Source of the DNA: an uncultured Roseicyclus sp. | GTDB lineage: Bacteria; Pseudomonadota; Alphaproteobacteria; Rhodobacterales; Rhodobacteraceae | Direction of reading: 5' to 3' | DNA: 64,000 bases | Assembly (NCBI GenBank): GCA_947500415.1 | Contig: CANMRT010000002.1 | Coordinates: 310,001 to 374,000 of the forward strand | Shown: positions 1 to 7,566 of the stretch, piece by piece | How the letters are laid out: each line of letters starts with the position of its first letter | Position numbering within the stretch: the first letter of the stretch is position 1 | The notes under the pieces: model-generated | What the model was told of the DNA's origin: nothing | Seen by the model: the letters and a program-made list of their open reading frames with translations, nothing else | The model's database searches: none | Position numbers and translations under genes: made by a program

Positions 1-1901
1 CCGCCCAACGCCATGATGATCGTGCCGCCCCAGATCCAGTTGGCAAAAGGTTTGATCCAGACCCGCAAGGCCCAACCGCCACCGTCCTGCGGATCGCCAA
101 GAGTCACGTAGACGTCGCGCGTTACGCCGTTGTTGATCCCAGCCTCTGTCGTGGGCATGCCCGCCACCGGGTAAATCCGCCGCTCCGGGTTCAGCACCGA
201 AATCTCCGCGCCCGTCTCAGGGTCGCGCACGGCGACCGAGGCCATGGTCGACAGGTAATTGGGCCCACGGATGTTTTCCTCAACGCCCAACAGCTCAATC
301 TCGTAAGCACCGACTTGATAGGTCTCCCCCTCACGCGCCACACGGATGTCTTCGATCTGATAGCCCGTCAAAGTGACCACGCCAAACATCGTGACCCCGA
401 CGCCAGCATGGGCAATCGACTTGCCCCAATCTGCCCGTGGCAGGCGCATCAGACGCCCCAACCGCCCGCCGATGGCACCCCGTCCCGTCCGCGACCAAAG
501 ATCGGTGACGGCACCGGCAACCAACCAAACGGCCAACCCCACACCGATGGGGCCAATGGCCGATTTGCCCGAATACATCGCCCAGGTCAGCAAGCCTACG
601 GCAATCGCCAGAACCGCCGCTGGCAATAGTGCACGCATCGGCTTTGCAAGCGTCGCCCGTTTCCAAGGCATCATCGCGGCAATCGGTAATGCCACAGACA
701 ACGCGAAGACAAACGGCGTGAAGGCCGCGTCAAAGAATGGAGGGCCAACCGAGAGTGTCCGGTCAAAGAACAGGTCAGCGATCAAAGGCCAGATCGTGCC
801 AATGAAAACCACAAACGTCGAAACAGCCAGGATCAGGTTATTGAAAACCAGCCCGCTTTCCCGGCTGACGATTCCAAAGACGCCCTTCGCCTCCATCGCG
901 CCGGCCCTGAGCGCGAACAGCACAAGCGCACCGCCCATGAAGATGGCAAGGATCATCAGGATGAAAACCCCCCGCTCCGGGTCATTTGCGAAGGCGTGCA
1001 CGGATGTCAGCACCCCGGAGCGCACGATAAACGTACCGATCAGCGAGAAACCGAAGGCCAGGATCGCCAGAAGGATCGTCCAGCTTTTTAGGCTTTCACG
1101 CTTCTCAACCACGATGGCCGAATGCAGCAAAGCGGCAGAGATCAGCCAAGGCATAAACGACGCATTCTCAACCGGATCCCAAAACCAGAACCCGCCCCAG
1201 CCAAGCTCATAATAGGCCCACCATGAGCCGAGCCCGATCCCGATCGTCAGAAAGACCCAGGCCGCAAGCGTCCAAGGCCGCACCCAACGGCCCCAGGCCG
1301 CATCAACGCGCCCCTCGATCAGGGCGGCAACGGCGAAAGAGAACGCCATGCTCAGACCCACGTAACCGAGGTAAAGGAACGGCGGGTGGAACGCCAATCC
1401 GGGGTCTTGCAGGAGCGGGTTTAGGTCCTGTCCGTCGAATGGCGGTGTCGCCAGCCTCAGGAATGGGTTGGAGGTGAAGAGGATGAAGGCAAAGAAGGCA
1501 ACGGCCACAGCACTCTGCACCGAAAGAACACGGGCGCGCAGGGTTGGCGGCAGGCCTTTGCCAAACCAGCTGGCGCAGGCGCCAAACAGCGTCAGGATCA
1601 GCACCCACAGAAGCAACGAGCCTTCATGATTTCCCCAAACCCCGGTGATCTTGTAGAGCAGCGGCTTGTCGGTATGGGAATTGGCGACCACAAGGCTCAG
1701 CGAAAAGTCCGACGTCACAAACGCATAGGTCAGCGCCGCAAAGCTGAAAGCGGTCAGCACGAATTGCGCCGAAGCCGCCGGATCGGCCGAAGCCATCCAA
1801 CCGCGATTGCCCGCCCATGCGCCCACCAAAGGCACGACCATCTGGAATATCGCCACGGCGAAGGCGAGGATCAGGGCGAAATGTCCGAGTTCTACGATCA
1901 T
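1..1901 (-). CDS. ccmF: Cytochrome c-type biogenesis protein CcmF (3'-truncated by window edge)
   Basis: This multi-pass inner-membrane protein belongs to the heme-handling/lyase complex that attaches heme to apocytochrome c in the periplasm (System I, with CcmH/CcmI). The reading frame is open from an ATG at 1901 to the left edge, giving 633 residues, so only the last part of a protein of about 650 residues is missing. It contains many hydrophobic segments. A tryptophan-rich WWD-type signature (YYELGWGGFWFWDPVENAS) lies near residues 225-245, followed by the conserved FxSFxPW-like context. No strong Shine-Dalgarno site is visible before the ATG. The rest of the ccm operon would lie outside the window to the left. 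Confidence 0.95.
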   Translation of the reverse strand, partial: MIVELGHFALILAFAVAIFQMVVPLVGAWAGNRGWMASADPAASAQFVLTAFSFAALTYAFVTSDFSLSLVVANSHTDKPLLYKITGVWGNHEGSLLLWVLILTLFGACASWFGKGLPPTLRARVLSVQSAVAVAFFAFILFTSNPFLRLATPPFDGQDLNPLLQDPGLAFHPPFLYLGYVGLSMAFSFAVAALIEGRVDAAWGRWVRPWTLAAWVFLTIGIGLGSWWAYYELGWGGFWFWDPVENASFMPWLISAALLHSAIVVEKRESLKSWTILLAILAFGFSLIGTFIVRSGVLTSVHAFANDPERGVFILMILAIFMGGALVLFALRAGAMEAKGVFGIVSRESGLVFNNLILAVSTFVVFIGTIWPLIADLFFDRTLSVGPPFFDAAFTPFVFALSVALPIAAMMPWKRATLAKPMRALLPAAVLAIAVGLLTWAMYSGKSAIGPIGVGLAVWLVAGAVTDLWSRTGRGAIGGRLGRLMRLPRADWGKSIAHAGVGVTMFGVVTLTGYQIEDIRVAREGETYQVGAYEIELLGVEENIRGPNYLSTMASVAVRDPETGAEISVLNPERRIYPVAGMPTTEAGINNGVTRDVYVTLGDPQDGGGWALRVWIKPFANWIWGGTIIMALG

Positions 1902-2061
1902 GGATCAGAGTGTAGGCCGCGCAGGCGGCAGTGACCATAGGATGCGGCACCGCAACGGATCGGATTTAGACCACCTGACGCAGATGTCATGTCGCAGCAC
2001 GCTGGAAGGCTGCTGCGGTGATCCAAAGGACGCATGCGGATCGTGACTTGAGCGCGTTGCT

Positions 2062-2119
2062 CATTCAGGAATGAATAGGGCAGCTGCGAAAAAGGCCCGC
2101 AACTATTCACCAGTGAATG
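2062..2119. promoter_or_regulatory. Pair of inverted 17-bp palindromic motifs upstream of ccmF
   Basis: Two 17-bp elements, CATTCAGGAATGAATAG (2062-2078) and CTATTCACCAGTGAATG (2103-2119), are inverted copies of each other with 13 of 17 bases matching. Each is itself a palindrome of the form CATTCA-N4-TGAATR. The spacing and symmetry are those of a double operator for a dimeric regulator. They lie in the 250-bp gap between the end of the HerA-like ATPase gene and ccmF, so ccmF is the likely target. No cognate regulator gene is visible nearby. Confidence 0.45.
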
Positions 2120-2153
2120 ATCAACGTGAGACCGGCGCGCGGCCTGGCCACGT

Positions 2154-3725
2154 CTAGCGTCCCCTGAAGATGCCCCCCAACACGCCGCGGACAACCGCAC
2201 GCCCCGTGCGGGTGCCAAGCTGTCGGGCAAAGCTTTTGGCGAAGGTCGTGCCAATGCTGTCGGACCGTGACGAAGACCGCCGCTGCCGCGCAGGCCGCGA
2301 AGATGAGCGGCTGACACCGCCACCGGAATACCGCCGCCCGGCACGATATTCACGTTCTGCGGCTTCCGCCTCTTCTTCGGCCTCCTCCGCTTTCTCAGCC
2401 TCTTCTGCGGCCGCTTCGGCGCGCTTCTGGAGTATTTCGAATGCGCTCTCGCGGTCTTGAACCTCCTCATATTTCCCGGCCACGGGCGACATACCCATCA
2501 GCGCCGCTCGGGTCGCAGGATCGAGCGGACCCAATTGCGAGGATGGCGGGCGGATCAAGGTCCGTTGCGCGATGCCGGGAATGCCTTTGCGTTCCAGAAG
2601 CGACGTCACGGCCTCCCCCACACCGACTTCACGGATCGCATCCTCGATGTCGAAATCCGGGTTGTCGCGGTAGTTCTGCGCGGCTTGCTTGAGATCGCGG
2701 CGGTCCTTGGCGGTGAACGCACGCAGGGCGTGCTGCACGCGATTGCCGAGCTGACCCAAAATATCTTCGGGCACATCCGCCGGGTTCTGTGTGATGAAAT
2801 AGACGCCAACGCCTTTGGAGCGGATCAGACGCGCGACTTGTTCGACCTTATCGACCAGCGCCTTGGGGGCGTCTTCGAACAGCAGATGTGCCTCATCAAA
2901 GAAGAAGACCAGCTTGGGTTTGTCTGGATCGCCCACCTCTGGCAGCGTCTCAAAAAGCTCGGACAACAGCCAAAGAAGGAAAGTCGCGTAAAGGCGCGGC
3001 GATTGCATCAGCTTGTCGGCAGCAATGATGTTGATGCGGCCTGCCCCTGCCTCATCTTTCAGGAACAAATCATCCAGCTCCAAGGCAGGCTCGCCAAAGA
3101 ACTGCGTCGCCCCCTGCCCTTCCAGAACCAGCAACCGGCGCTGGATTGCGCCGATCGAGGCGGTCGAGACGTTCCCGTAGCGCAAGCTGAGCGTCTTGCG
3201 GTTCTGCCCGACCCAGACCAGGAGCGCTTGCAGGTCTTTCAGGTCCAGCAACGCCATGCCTTCCTCATCCGCGACGCGAAAGGCAATGTTCATCACCCCT
3301 TCTTGCGCTTCGCTGAGTTCCAGCAGGCGTGACAGAAGAAGTGGCCCCATCTCAGCCACTGTTGTGCGCACGGGATGGCCTTGTTCGCCGAAGAGGTCCC
3401 AGAAGGTCACGGGGAACGCGCGGTAGGCATAATCGGTGAAGTTGATAGTAGCCGCGCGGTCCATGAAAGGTTCGTGCAACTTGAAATCAGGGGATCCGGA
3501 CTGCGCCAAACCGGAAAGATCGCCCTTCACGTCCGACAGAACCACTGGAACGCCCAGGGCGGAGAAGCTTTCGGCCAGGATTTGCAACGTGACCGTCTTG
3601 CCGGTGCCTGTAGCACCCGCGATCAGCCCATGGCGGTTCGCATAATCGGGGCGCAGCATCTGCGCTTCACCGTAGTCAGGGCCGCCGCCGCCCACAAATA
3701 TCCCGTTTTGCACCTGTTCTGGCAT
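2154..3725 (-). CDS. HerA-like ATPase/helicase of the DUF853 (YjgR) family
   Basis: This cytoplasmic P-loop ATPase of the HerA/FtsK-like superfamily is 523 residues long. Walker A (GATGTGKT) is at residues 37-44 and Walker B (FFFDEAH) near 270-277, both typical of DUF853 proteins. The C-terminal 90 residues are low complexity: an Ala/Glu-rich probable coiled coil, then an Arg/Ser-rich basic tail. The ATG at 3725 was chosen because AGGGA lies 8 nt upstream and the conserved N-terminus starts there; an upstream extension to 3800 has no comparable site. The family's cellular role is not established. It stands alone and is not tightly linked to ccmF. Confidence 0.85.
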   Translation of the reverse strand: MPEQVQNGIFVGGGGPDYGEAQMLRPDYANRHGLIAGATGTGKTVTLQILAESFSALGVPVVLSDVKGDLSGLAQSGSPDFKLHEPFMDRAATINFTDYAYRAFPVTFWDLFGEQGHPVRTTVAEMGPLLLSRLLELSEAQEGVMNIAFRVADEEGMALLDLKDLQALLVWVGQNRKTLSLRYGNVSTASIGAIQRRLLVLEGQGATQFFGEPALELDDLFLKDEAGAGRINIIAADKLMQSPRLYATFLLWLLSELFETLPEVGDPDKPKLVFFFDEAHLLFEDAPKALVDKVEQVARLIRSKGVGVYFITQNPADVPEDILGQLGNRVQHALRAFTAKDRRDLKQAAQNYRDNPDFDIEDAIREVGVGEAVTSLLERKGIPGIAQRTLIRPPSSQLGPLDPATRAALMGMSPVAGKYEEVQDRESAFEILQKRAEAAAEEAEKAEEAEEEAEAAEREYRAGRRYSGGGVSRSSSRPARQRRSSSRSDSIGTTFAKSFARQLGTRTGRAVVRGVLGGIFRGR

Positions 3726-3801
3726 CTTGTTTGTCCCTGCGATCCGTTTTTCTGCGGATACCAATACATTTTTAACCTTTGGATGCCAGTGTGAGCGCAC
3801 G

Positions 3802-3871
3802 CCACGCTGATGCGTGGTGTTGACTTCCTCCCTGTCAACTGGCCGCGCCCCGCTTGGGCGCGGTTTTTTTT
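3802..3871 (+). ncRNA. Candidate trans-acting small RNA with anti-Shine-Dalgarno loop (cuckoo-like)
   Basis: Three consecutive perfect hairpins lie in an intergenic region. The first pairs 3802-3807 with 3812-3817. The second pairs 3819-3824 with 3834-3839 and carries the loop TTCCTCCCT. The third is an 8-bp GC stem, 3843-3850 with 3856-3863, followed by eight T residues, which is a textbook intrinsic terminator on the + strand. No plus-strand protein gene precedes the terminator. A CCUCCC-type loop is the hallmark of the 'cuckoo'/CcsR anti-SD small RNAs of alphaproteobacteria. Those usually carry two such hairpins, so assignment to the family is tentative. No clear promoter was recognised. 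Confidence 0.5.
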
Positions 3872-3909
3872 GGCCAATTGGTCAATAAATACAGGGGTCT
3901 CATCACATC

Positions 3910-4026
3910 TGCATTTTTCCCCAAAAGCCCTGTTGACGGCTGGGAACGCTTCGCTTAGCGTCCCGCACATAAGTCGGCCAGTCCGACAGGGAGAGAAAAT
4001 GCAAAGGGTCCGCGTGCGGGCCCTTT
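3910..4026 (+). ncRNA. Candidate structured RNA with long closing stem and 3' hairpin
   Basis: The region folds by eye into a nested rod. TGCATTTTT (3910-3918) pairs with 3995-4003, CCCTGT (3928-3933) with ACAGGG (3986-3991), and inside is a hairpin 3942-3949/3958-3964. Immediately downstream is a 10-bp hairpin (3003-type numbering excluded: 4003-4012 with 4017-4026). The nested long-range pairing argues for a structured RNA or a leader of ialB, which starts 170 bp downstream. Alternatively AGGGAG at 3988 could drive a 9-codon peptide (ATG 3999 to TAG 4028). Strand is inferred from the position before ialB and is not certain. Confidence 0.35.
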
Positions 4027-4196
4027 AGCTATTTTGGGTCAGAGATTGCCCGATCCGCCTCGCGCATGAGCAACGATTTTTTGGCGCTGACATCCCCACC
4101 CTCTCCATGCTAGCCACACGCAGGATTGGCAGGTGCGCCCTCAGGACCGGGCGCCCGAGCAGTGCCAAAATGAATAACGCAGAGGACGCATTCAAG

Positions 4197-4859
4197 ATGA
4201 CCGTGTTCAACAAACTCGCCGCTTTTGGCCTTGTTGCCACCTTGGCATTGCCAATGGCTGCACAGGCCCAAGATGACCCACTGGTTCTTCCGAACCGCGA
4301 TGAAGTCGAAGCGGGAGAGACCTTTGTCGCCGAAATCTATCGCGATTGGCAGGTTCGTTGTATCCGAGCCGACAGTGATGAGGCCCCCGACCGCTGCGAA
4401 ATGTTCCAACTGTTGGAAGAGGAAAACGGCAACCCGGTCGCGGAATTCCGCATTAGCGTGGCGCTTGTGACCGAGGACGATGCCGTCGCCAATGCGACCG
4501 TTCTTACCCCTCTCGACACGTTGTTGAGCCCGGGTCTGCAAATGCAAATCGATGACGCGGAACCGGTAGTGCTGCCTTACGCGTTCTGCCGCCCGATCGG
4601 GTGTTTTGTGCAGATCTCGCTGACCGAGCAAAACGTTGATCTGTTCCAGAATGGCGCCGATGCCACCGTGGTGCTTTTCGCTTTGACCCGCGATGAGCTT
4701 GGCCAGATTGGTGGATTACCCGTTCCAACACAGGCCTCTTTGCGCGGCTTTACGGCGGCGTATGAGGACCTAGTCGCGCGCCGCGCAGAGATCATTACGT
4801 TCCTCGAGTCGCAAGAACCCGCCGCCGAAGAAGAAGGCGAAGCGGAAGCAACTGAGTAA
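4197..4859 (+). CDS. Invasion-associated locus B (IalB) family periplasmic protein
   Basis: This is a secreted protein of 220 residues resembling the IalB family, widespread in alphaproteobacteria and of poorly defined envelope function. The ATG at 4197 gives a good Sec signal peptide (cleavage after AQA near residue 24) and has AGAGGA about 10 nt upstream; an ATG at 4170 has no ribosome-binding site. Four cysteines are visible, one pair in the first third and one in a YAFCRPIGC-type segment, suggesting disulfides in the mature protein. The C-terminus is very acidic (Glu/Ala). The gene appears monocistronic and ends before a terminator. Confidence 0.8.
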   Translation: MTVFNKLAAFGLVATLALPMAAQAQDDPLVLPNRDEVEAGETFVAEIYRDWQVRCIRADSDEAPDRCEMFQLLEEENGNPVAEFRISVALVTEDDAVANATVLTPLDTLLSPGLQMQIDDAEPVVLPYAFCRPIGCFVQISLTEQNVDLFQNGADATVVLFALTRDELGQIGGLPVPTQASLRGFTAAYEDLVARRAEIITFLESQEPAAEEEGEAEATE

Positions 4860-4883
4860 TTCGCAACGAAGCTGAAACAACAT

Positions 4884-4916
4884 GGCCCGCCGGATCACCG
4901 TCCGCGCGGGCCTTTT
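4884..4916 (+). terminator. Intrinsic terminator of the ialB-like gene
   Basis: The stem GGCCCGC (4884-4890) pairs with GCGGGCC (4906-4912) and is followed by TTTT. It sits between two convergent genes. Confidence 0.7.
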
Positions 4917-4929
4917 CGTGGGGCCCATA

Positions 4930-6141
4930 TTAAGGCGCGGCGCGCAACGCCAAGACGGCGTTCAAACCACCGAAGGCAAATGCGTTCGAAAGGCATGCAT
5001 CAACCTTTGCCTCCCGCGCCTCATTCGGAACAACATCCAAGGCACATTCCGGATCAGCCTCTTCATAGCCAATCGTTGGTGCGATGACGCCGTCTTTCAG
5101 TGCCATGATGCAGGCCAAAAGCTCGACCGCGCCAGTGCCACCGATCAGGTGCCCATGCATCGATTTGGTGGAGGAGATCATCAGATCATCCGCGTGGTGC
5201 CCAAAGGCATGGGCAACAGCCGCACATTCTACCTTGTCATTTGCCGCCGTGCCGGTGCCGTGGGCGTTGATGTAGCACACGTCTTCCGGATTCAGCCCAC
5301 CGTCGGTCAGGGCCCCGGTGATCGCACGTGCCGCGCCCTGCTGCGATGGCATGACGATGTCTGCCGCGTCGGACGTCATCGCGAATCCGACGACCTCCGC
5401 TAGGATATTCGCACCGCGCGCGCGGGCATGGTCGTATTCCTCGAATAGGAACACCGCCGCGCCCTCACCCTGCACCATGCCGTTCCGATTGGCTGAAAAC
5501 GGGCGGCAGGCGTCCTTCGACATGACGCGTAGCCCTTCCCAGGCCTTCACGCCACCGAACGATAACATCGCTTCGGATCCGCCCGTCACCATAACATCGG
5601 CCATACCGCAGCGGATCAAGTTGAAGGCCTGCCCCATCGCGTGGTTGGACGAGGCGCAGGCGGTGGCCACCGAGAAACTCGGCCCCTTGAGGTTGTATTC
5701 CATGCTGACGTGGCTCGCTGCCGCGTTGTTCATCAACTTCGGCACGACGAAGGGGTGAACGCGGTTCTTCCCCTCCTCATACACGGAGCGGTAGTTCTCG
5801 TCCCAGGTGTTCACACCGCCGCCCGCCGTGCCAAAGACCACGCCGCTACGCGTGGCCAGCGCGCCGGAAAAATCGAGCCCGCAGCCATCCAGCGCCTGTT
5901 TGGTCGCGATCAAGGTGAACTGTGTGAACCGGTCATAAAGCGCGATCTGCTGACGGTTAAACAAGGCCTCTGGATCGTAGTCTTTGACCTGCCCCCCAAT
6001 TCTTACGCTAAGCCGGTCCACATCGCGCAGCTCCAGCGGGCCGATACCACACCGTCCCTCGCGGAACGCCTCAAGCGTCGTGGGGATATCATGGCCAAGC
6101 GCGTTGATGGTGCCCTGCCCGGTGATCACGACGCGGCGCAA
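4930..6141 (-). CDS. Beta-ketoacyl-ACP synthase (FabF-like, KAS II type)
   Basis: This condensing enzyme of 403 residues elongates an acyl chain held on an acyl carrier protein. The complete Cys-His-His triad of KAS I/II enzymes is visible: Cys in TACASSNHA near residue 161, His in NAHGTGT near 294 and His in SMHGHLIGG near 328. It starts 3 bp after its private ACP gene, with an LpxD-type acyltransferase upstream. It is therefore probably a pathway-specific synthase making an acyl chain for an envelope lipid rather than the housekeeping FabF, which normally sits with fabD/fabG/acpP. Confidence 0.9.
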   Translation of the reverse strand: MRRVVITGQGTINALGHDIPTTLEAFREGRCGIGPLELRDVDRLSVRIGGQVKDYDPEALFNRQQIALYDRFTQFTLIATKQALDGCGLDFSGALATRSGVVFGTAGGGVNTWDENYRSVYEEGKNRVHPFVVPKLMNNAAASHVSMEYNLKGPSFSVATACASSNHAMGQAFNLIRCGMADVMVTGGSEAMLSFGGVKAWEGLRVMSKDACRPFSANRNGMVQGEGAAVFLFEEYDHARARGANILAEVVGFAMTSDAADIVMPSQQGAARAITGALTDGGLNPEDVCYINAHGTGTAANDKVECAAVAHAFGHHADDLMISSTKSMHGHLIGGTGAVELLACIMALKDGVIAPTIGYEEADPECALDVVPNEAREAKVDACLSNAFAFGGLNAVLALRAAP

Positions 6142-6144
6142 GGT

Positions 6145-6411
6145 CTAAACTTTCTGCTCGGCCACAAGGCCCTCAACCGCTTTCACGATGGCAGCGACAG
6201 AGGAGATATCAAACTCACTCGCCTCAGGCTCATTCGCGTTGAAAGGCACTTGTATATCAAAGGCTTCTTCGATGGCGAAGATCGATTCAACCAGGCCAAG
6301 GCTGTCGATGCCAAGATCATCAAGGCTGTTGTCCAACGAGACATCAGACGGCTCAAGCACTGCCTGCTCAGCGATGATCGCAATGATCTTGTCCTGAACG
6401 GTCTCGCCCAT
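6145..6411 (-). CDS. Acyl carrier protein
   Basis: This is an 88-residue acidic four-helix acyl carrier protein. The phosphopantetheine attachment site GIDSLGL places the modified serine at residue 37. The ATG at 6411 was preferred because AAGGGG lies 8 nt upstream; a start at 6441 would overlap the TAA stop of the upstream gene and add ten residues (TAAATG junction), and cannot be excluded. It lies between an LpxD-type acyltransferase and a ketoacyl-ACP synthase, so it probably carries the acyl group that passes between these two enzymes. Confidence 0.9.
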   Translation of the reverse strand: MGETVQDKIIAIIAEQAVLEPSDVSLDNSLDDLGIDSLGLVESIFAIEEAFDIQVPFNANEPEASEFDISSVAAIVKAVEGLVAEQKV

Positions 6412-6441
6412 GGAATGATCCCCTTCCTCACCATTTGGCAT

Positions 6442-7539
6442 TTAGGGCGTATCATCCCGCTTTGACAGGGCTTTTTGAATTTCCGTTACGATGCGCGCGG
6501 TGCGTGGTAAACGGCGAAGCGCTTTATACATCTCAACATGTGTGTCCATCTTCACCGCCGGATGGCCCATGATCATGCGGCCCGAGGGGACGTTCGTGAA
6601 GAGCTTCGAGGCGCCTGCGGCCACCACATCGTCACCGATGGTGATATTGTCCGACACACCGCATTTGCCGCCCAGAACAACCCGGTCGCCCATCTGAACG
6701 GACCCTGCAAAGCCCGTTTGGCCACAGATCAGGCAATCCTCTCCGATCACGCAGTTATGGCCGATGTGAACAAGGTTATCGATCTTTGTTCCATTGCCGA
6801 TGGAGCTGCTTTCTATGGTGCCACGGTCAATCGCGGAGTTCGCGCCAACTTCCACGTCATCGCCGATGTGCAACCCACCAAGCGAATGGATGCGCGTCCA
6901 GCTTTGGTCCGTCGCCGCATCAGTGGCAGTGCCAAGGCTTTCTCGGGCCTTTTCGACCATGCTTTTTTCGGGCGTCACGAAAGAGAAACCATCGCCCCCC
7001 AGTACGGCACCGGGCTGCGCGATGAAACGGTCGCCAATGTGGACGCCATGGCAGATCCGCACCCCTTCAAGGATCAAGGCATCGTCGCCAATGACCGAGC
7101 CCGTCCCGATGCTGACATGAGACGCAATGCGCGCTCGCGCGCCGATCTCCACCGCCATGCCAATAACAACAAAGGGGCCAATGGCGGCACCTTCCCCGAT
7201 CTTGGCACTTTCGTGGATGACGGCCGTGGGATGAACGCCCGGCTCAATGATCGGCCCCCGATCCATTAAGGCGGTGACACCGGCCATGGCATACCGCGGG
7301 CGTGGGGCTACGATCGCCGCCTCCAGCCCCAACTCCTGCCAATCCATGCCCGTCCCGATGATCGCGGCACGCGCCCGGCTGGCCTTCATGGCGGCTGCAT
7401 ACTCCGGCTTCATCGCCAGAGCCAAATCACCCTCGGCCGCATAAGCAGGTTCGGCCACGCCATGCACCAACACATCAGCGGCGCCCAGGGCCTCTGCCCC
7501 AAGCGCCGCTGCAATGTCTCTTATCCGGTATTGAGCCAT
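6442..7539 (-). CDS. LpxD-type UDP-3-O-acylglucosamine N-acyltransferase
   Basis: This is a left-handed beta-helix acyltransferase of 365 residues. An N-terminal uridine-binding-like domain (about 1-95) is followed by many hexapeptide repeats, with the catalytic-type His in the HIGHNCVIG segment, as in LpxD of lipid A synthesis. It transfers a 3-hydroxyacyl chain from ACP to an aminosugar. The housekeeping lpxD normally sits in a bamA-lpxD-fabZ-lpxA cluster; here the neighbours are an L,D-transpeptidase upstream and an ACP plus KAS downstream. It may thus be a second copy with a dedicated acyl supply. Its SD (GGGGGTGG) is embedded in a hairpin. Confidence 0.88.
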   Translation of the reverse strand: MAQYRIRDIAAALGAEALGAADVLVHGVAEPAYAAEGDLALAMKPEYAAAMKASRARAAIIGTGMDWQELGLEAAIVAPRPRYAMAGVTALMDRGPIIEPGVHPTAVIHESAKIGEGAAIGPFVVIGMAVEIGARARIASHVSIGTGSVIGDDALILEGVRICHGVHIGDRFIAQPGAVLGGDGFSFVTPEKSMVEKARESLGTATDAATDQSWTRIHSLGGLHIGDDVEVGANSAIDRGTIESSSIGNGTKIDNLVHIGHNCVIGEDCLICGQTGFAGSVQMGDRVVLGGKCGVSDNITIGDDVVAAGASKLFTNVPSGRMIMGHPAVKMDTHVEMYKALRRLPRTARIVTEIQKALSKRDDTP

Positions 7540-7544
7540 ACCAC

Positions 7545-7560
7545 CCCCGAGTGTTCGGGG
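7545..7560 (-). promoter_or_regulatory. Hairpin overlapping the lpxD-type gene ribosome-binding site
   Basis: On the minus strand CCCCGA-ACAC-TCGGGG forms a 6-bp stem with a tetraloop between the L,D-transpeptidase stop and the acyltransferase ATG. The 3' arm runs into the Shine-Dalgarno sequence, so folding could lower translation of the downstream gene. Confidence 0.4.
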
Positions 7561-7566
7561 AGAGGA

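Noticed and set aside
373-1212. Long open frame on the + strand opposite ccmF
   Set aside because: It is antisense to strongly conserved CcmF motifs and its Pro/Arg/Ser/Lys-rich product has no recognisable domain; a by-product of high GC.
1898-2470. 190-codon minus-strand frame spanning the ccmF-DUF853 junction
   Set aside because: It overlaps two well-supported genes in another frame and is highly basic with no domain.
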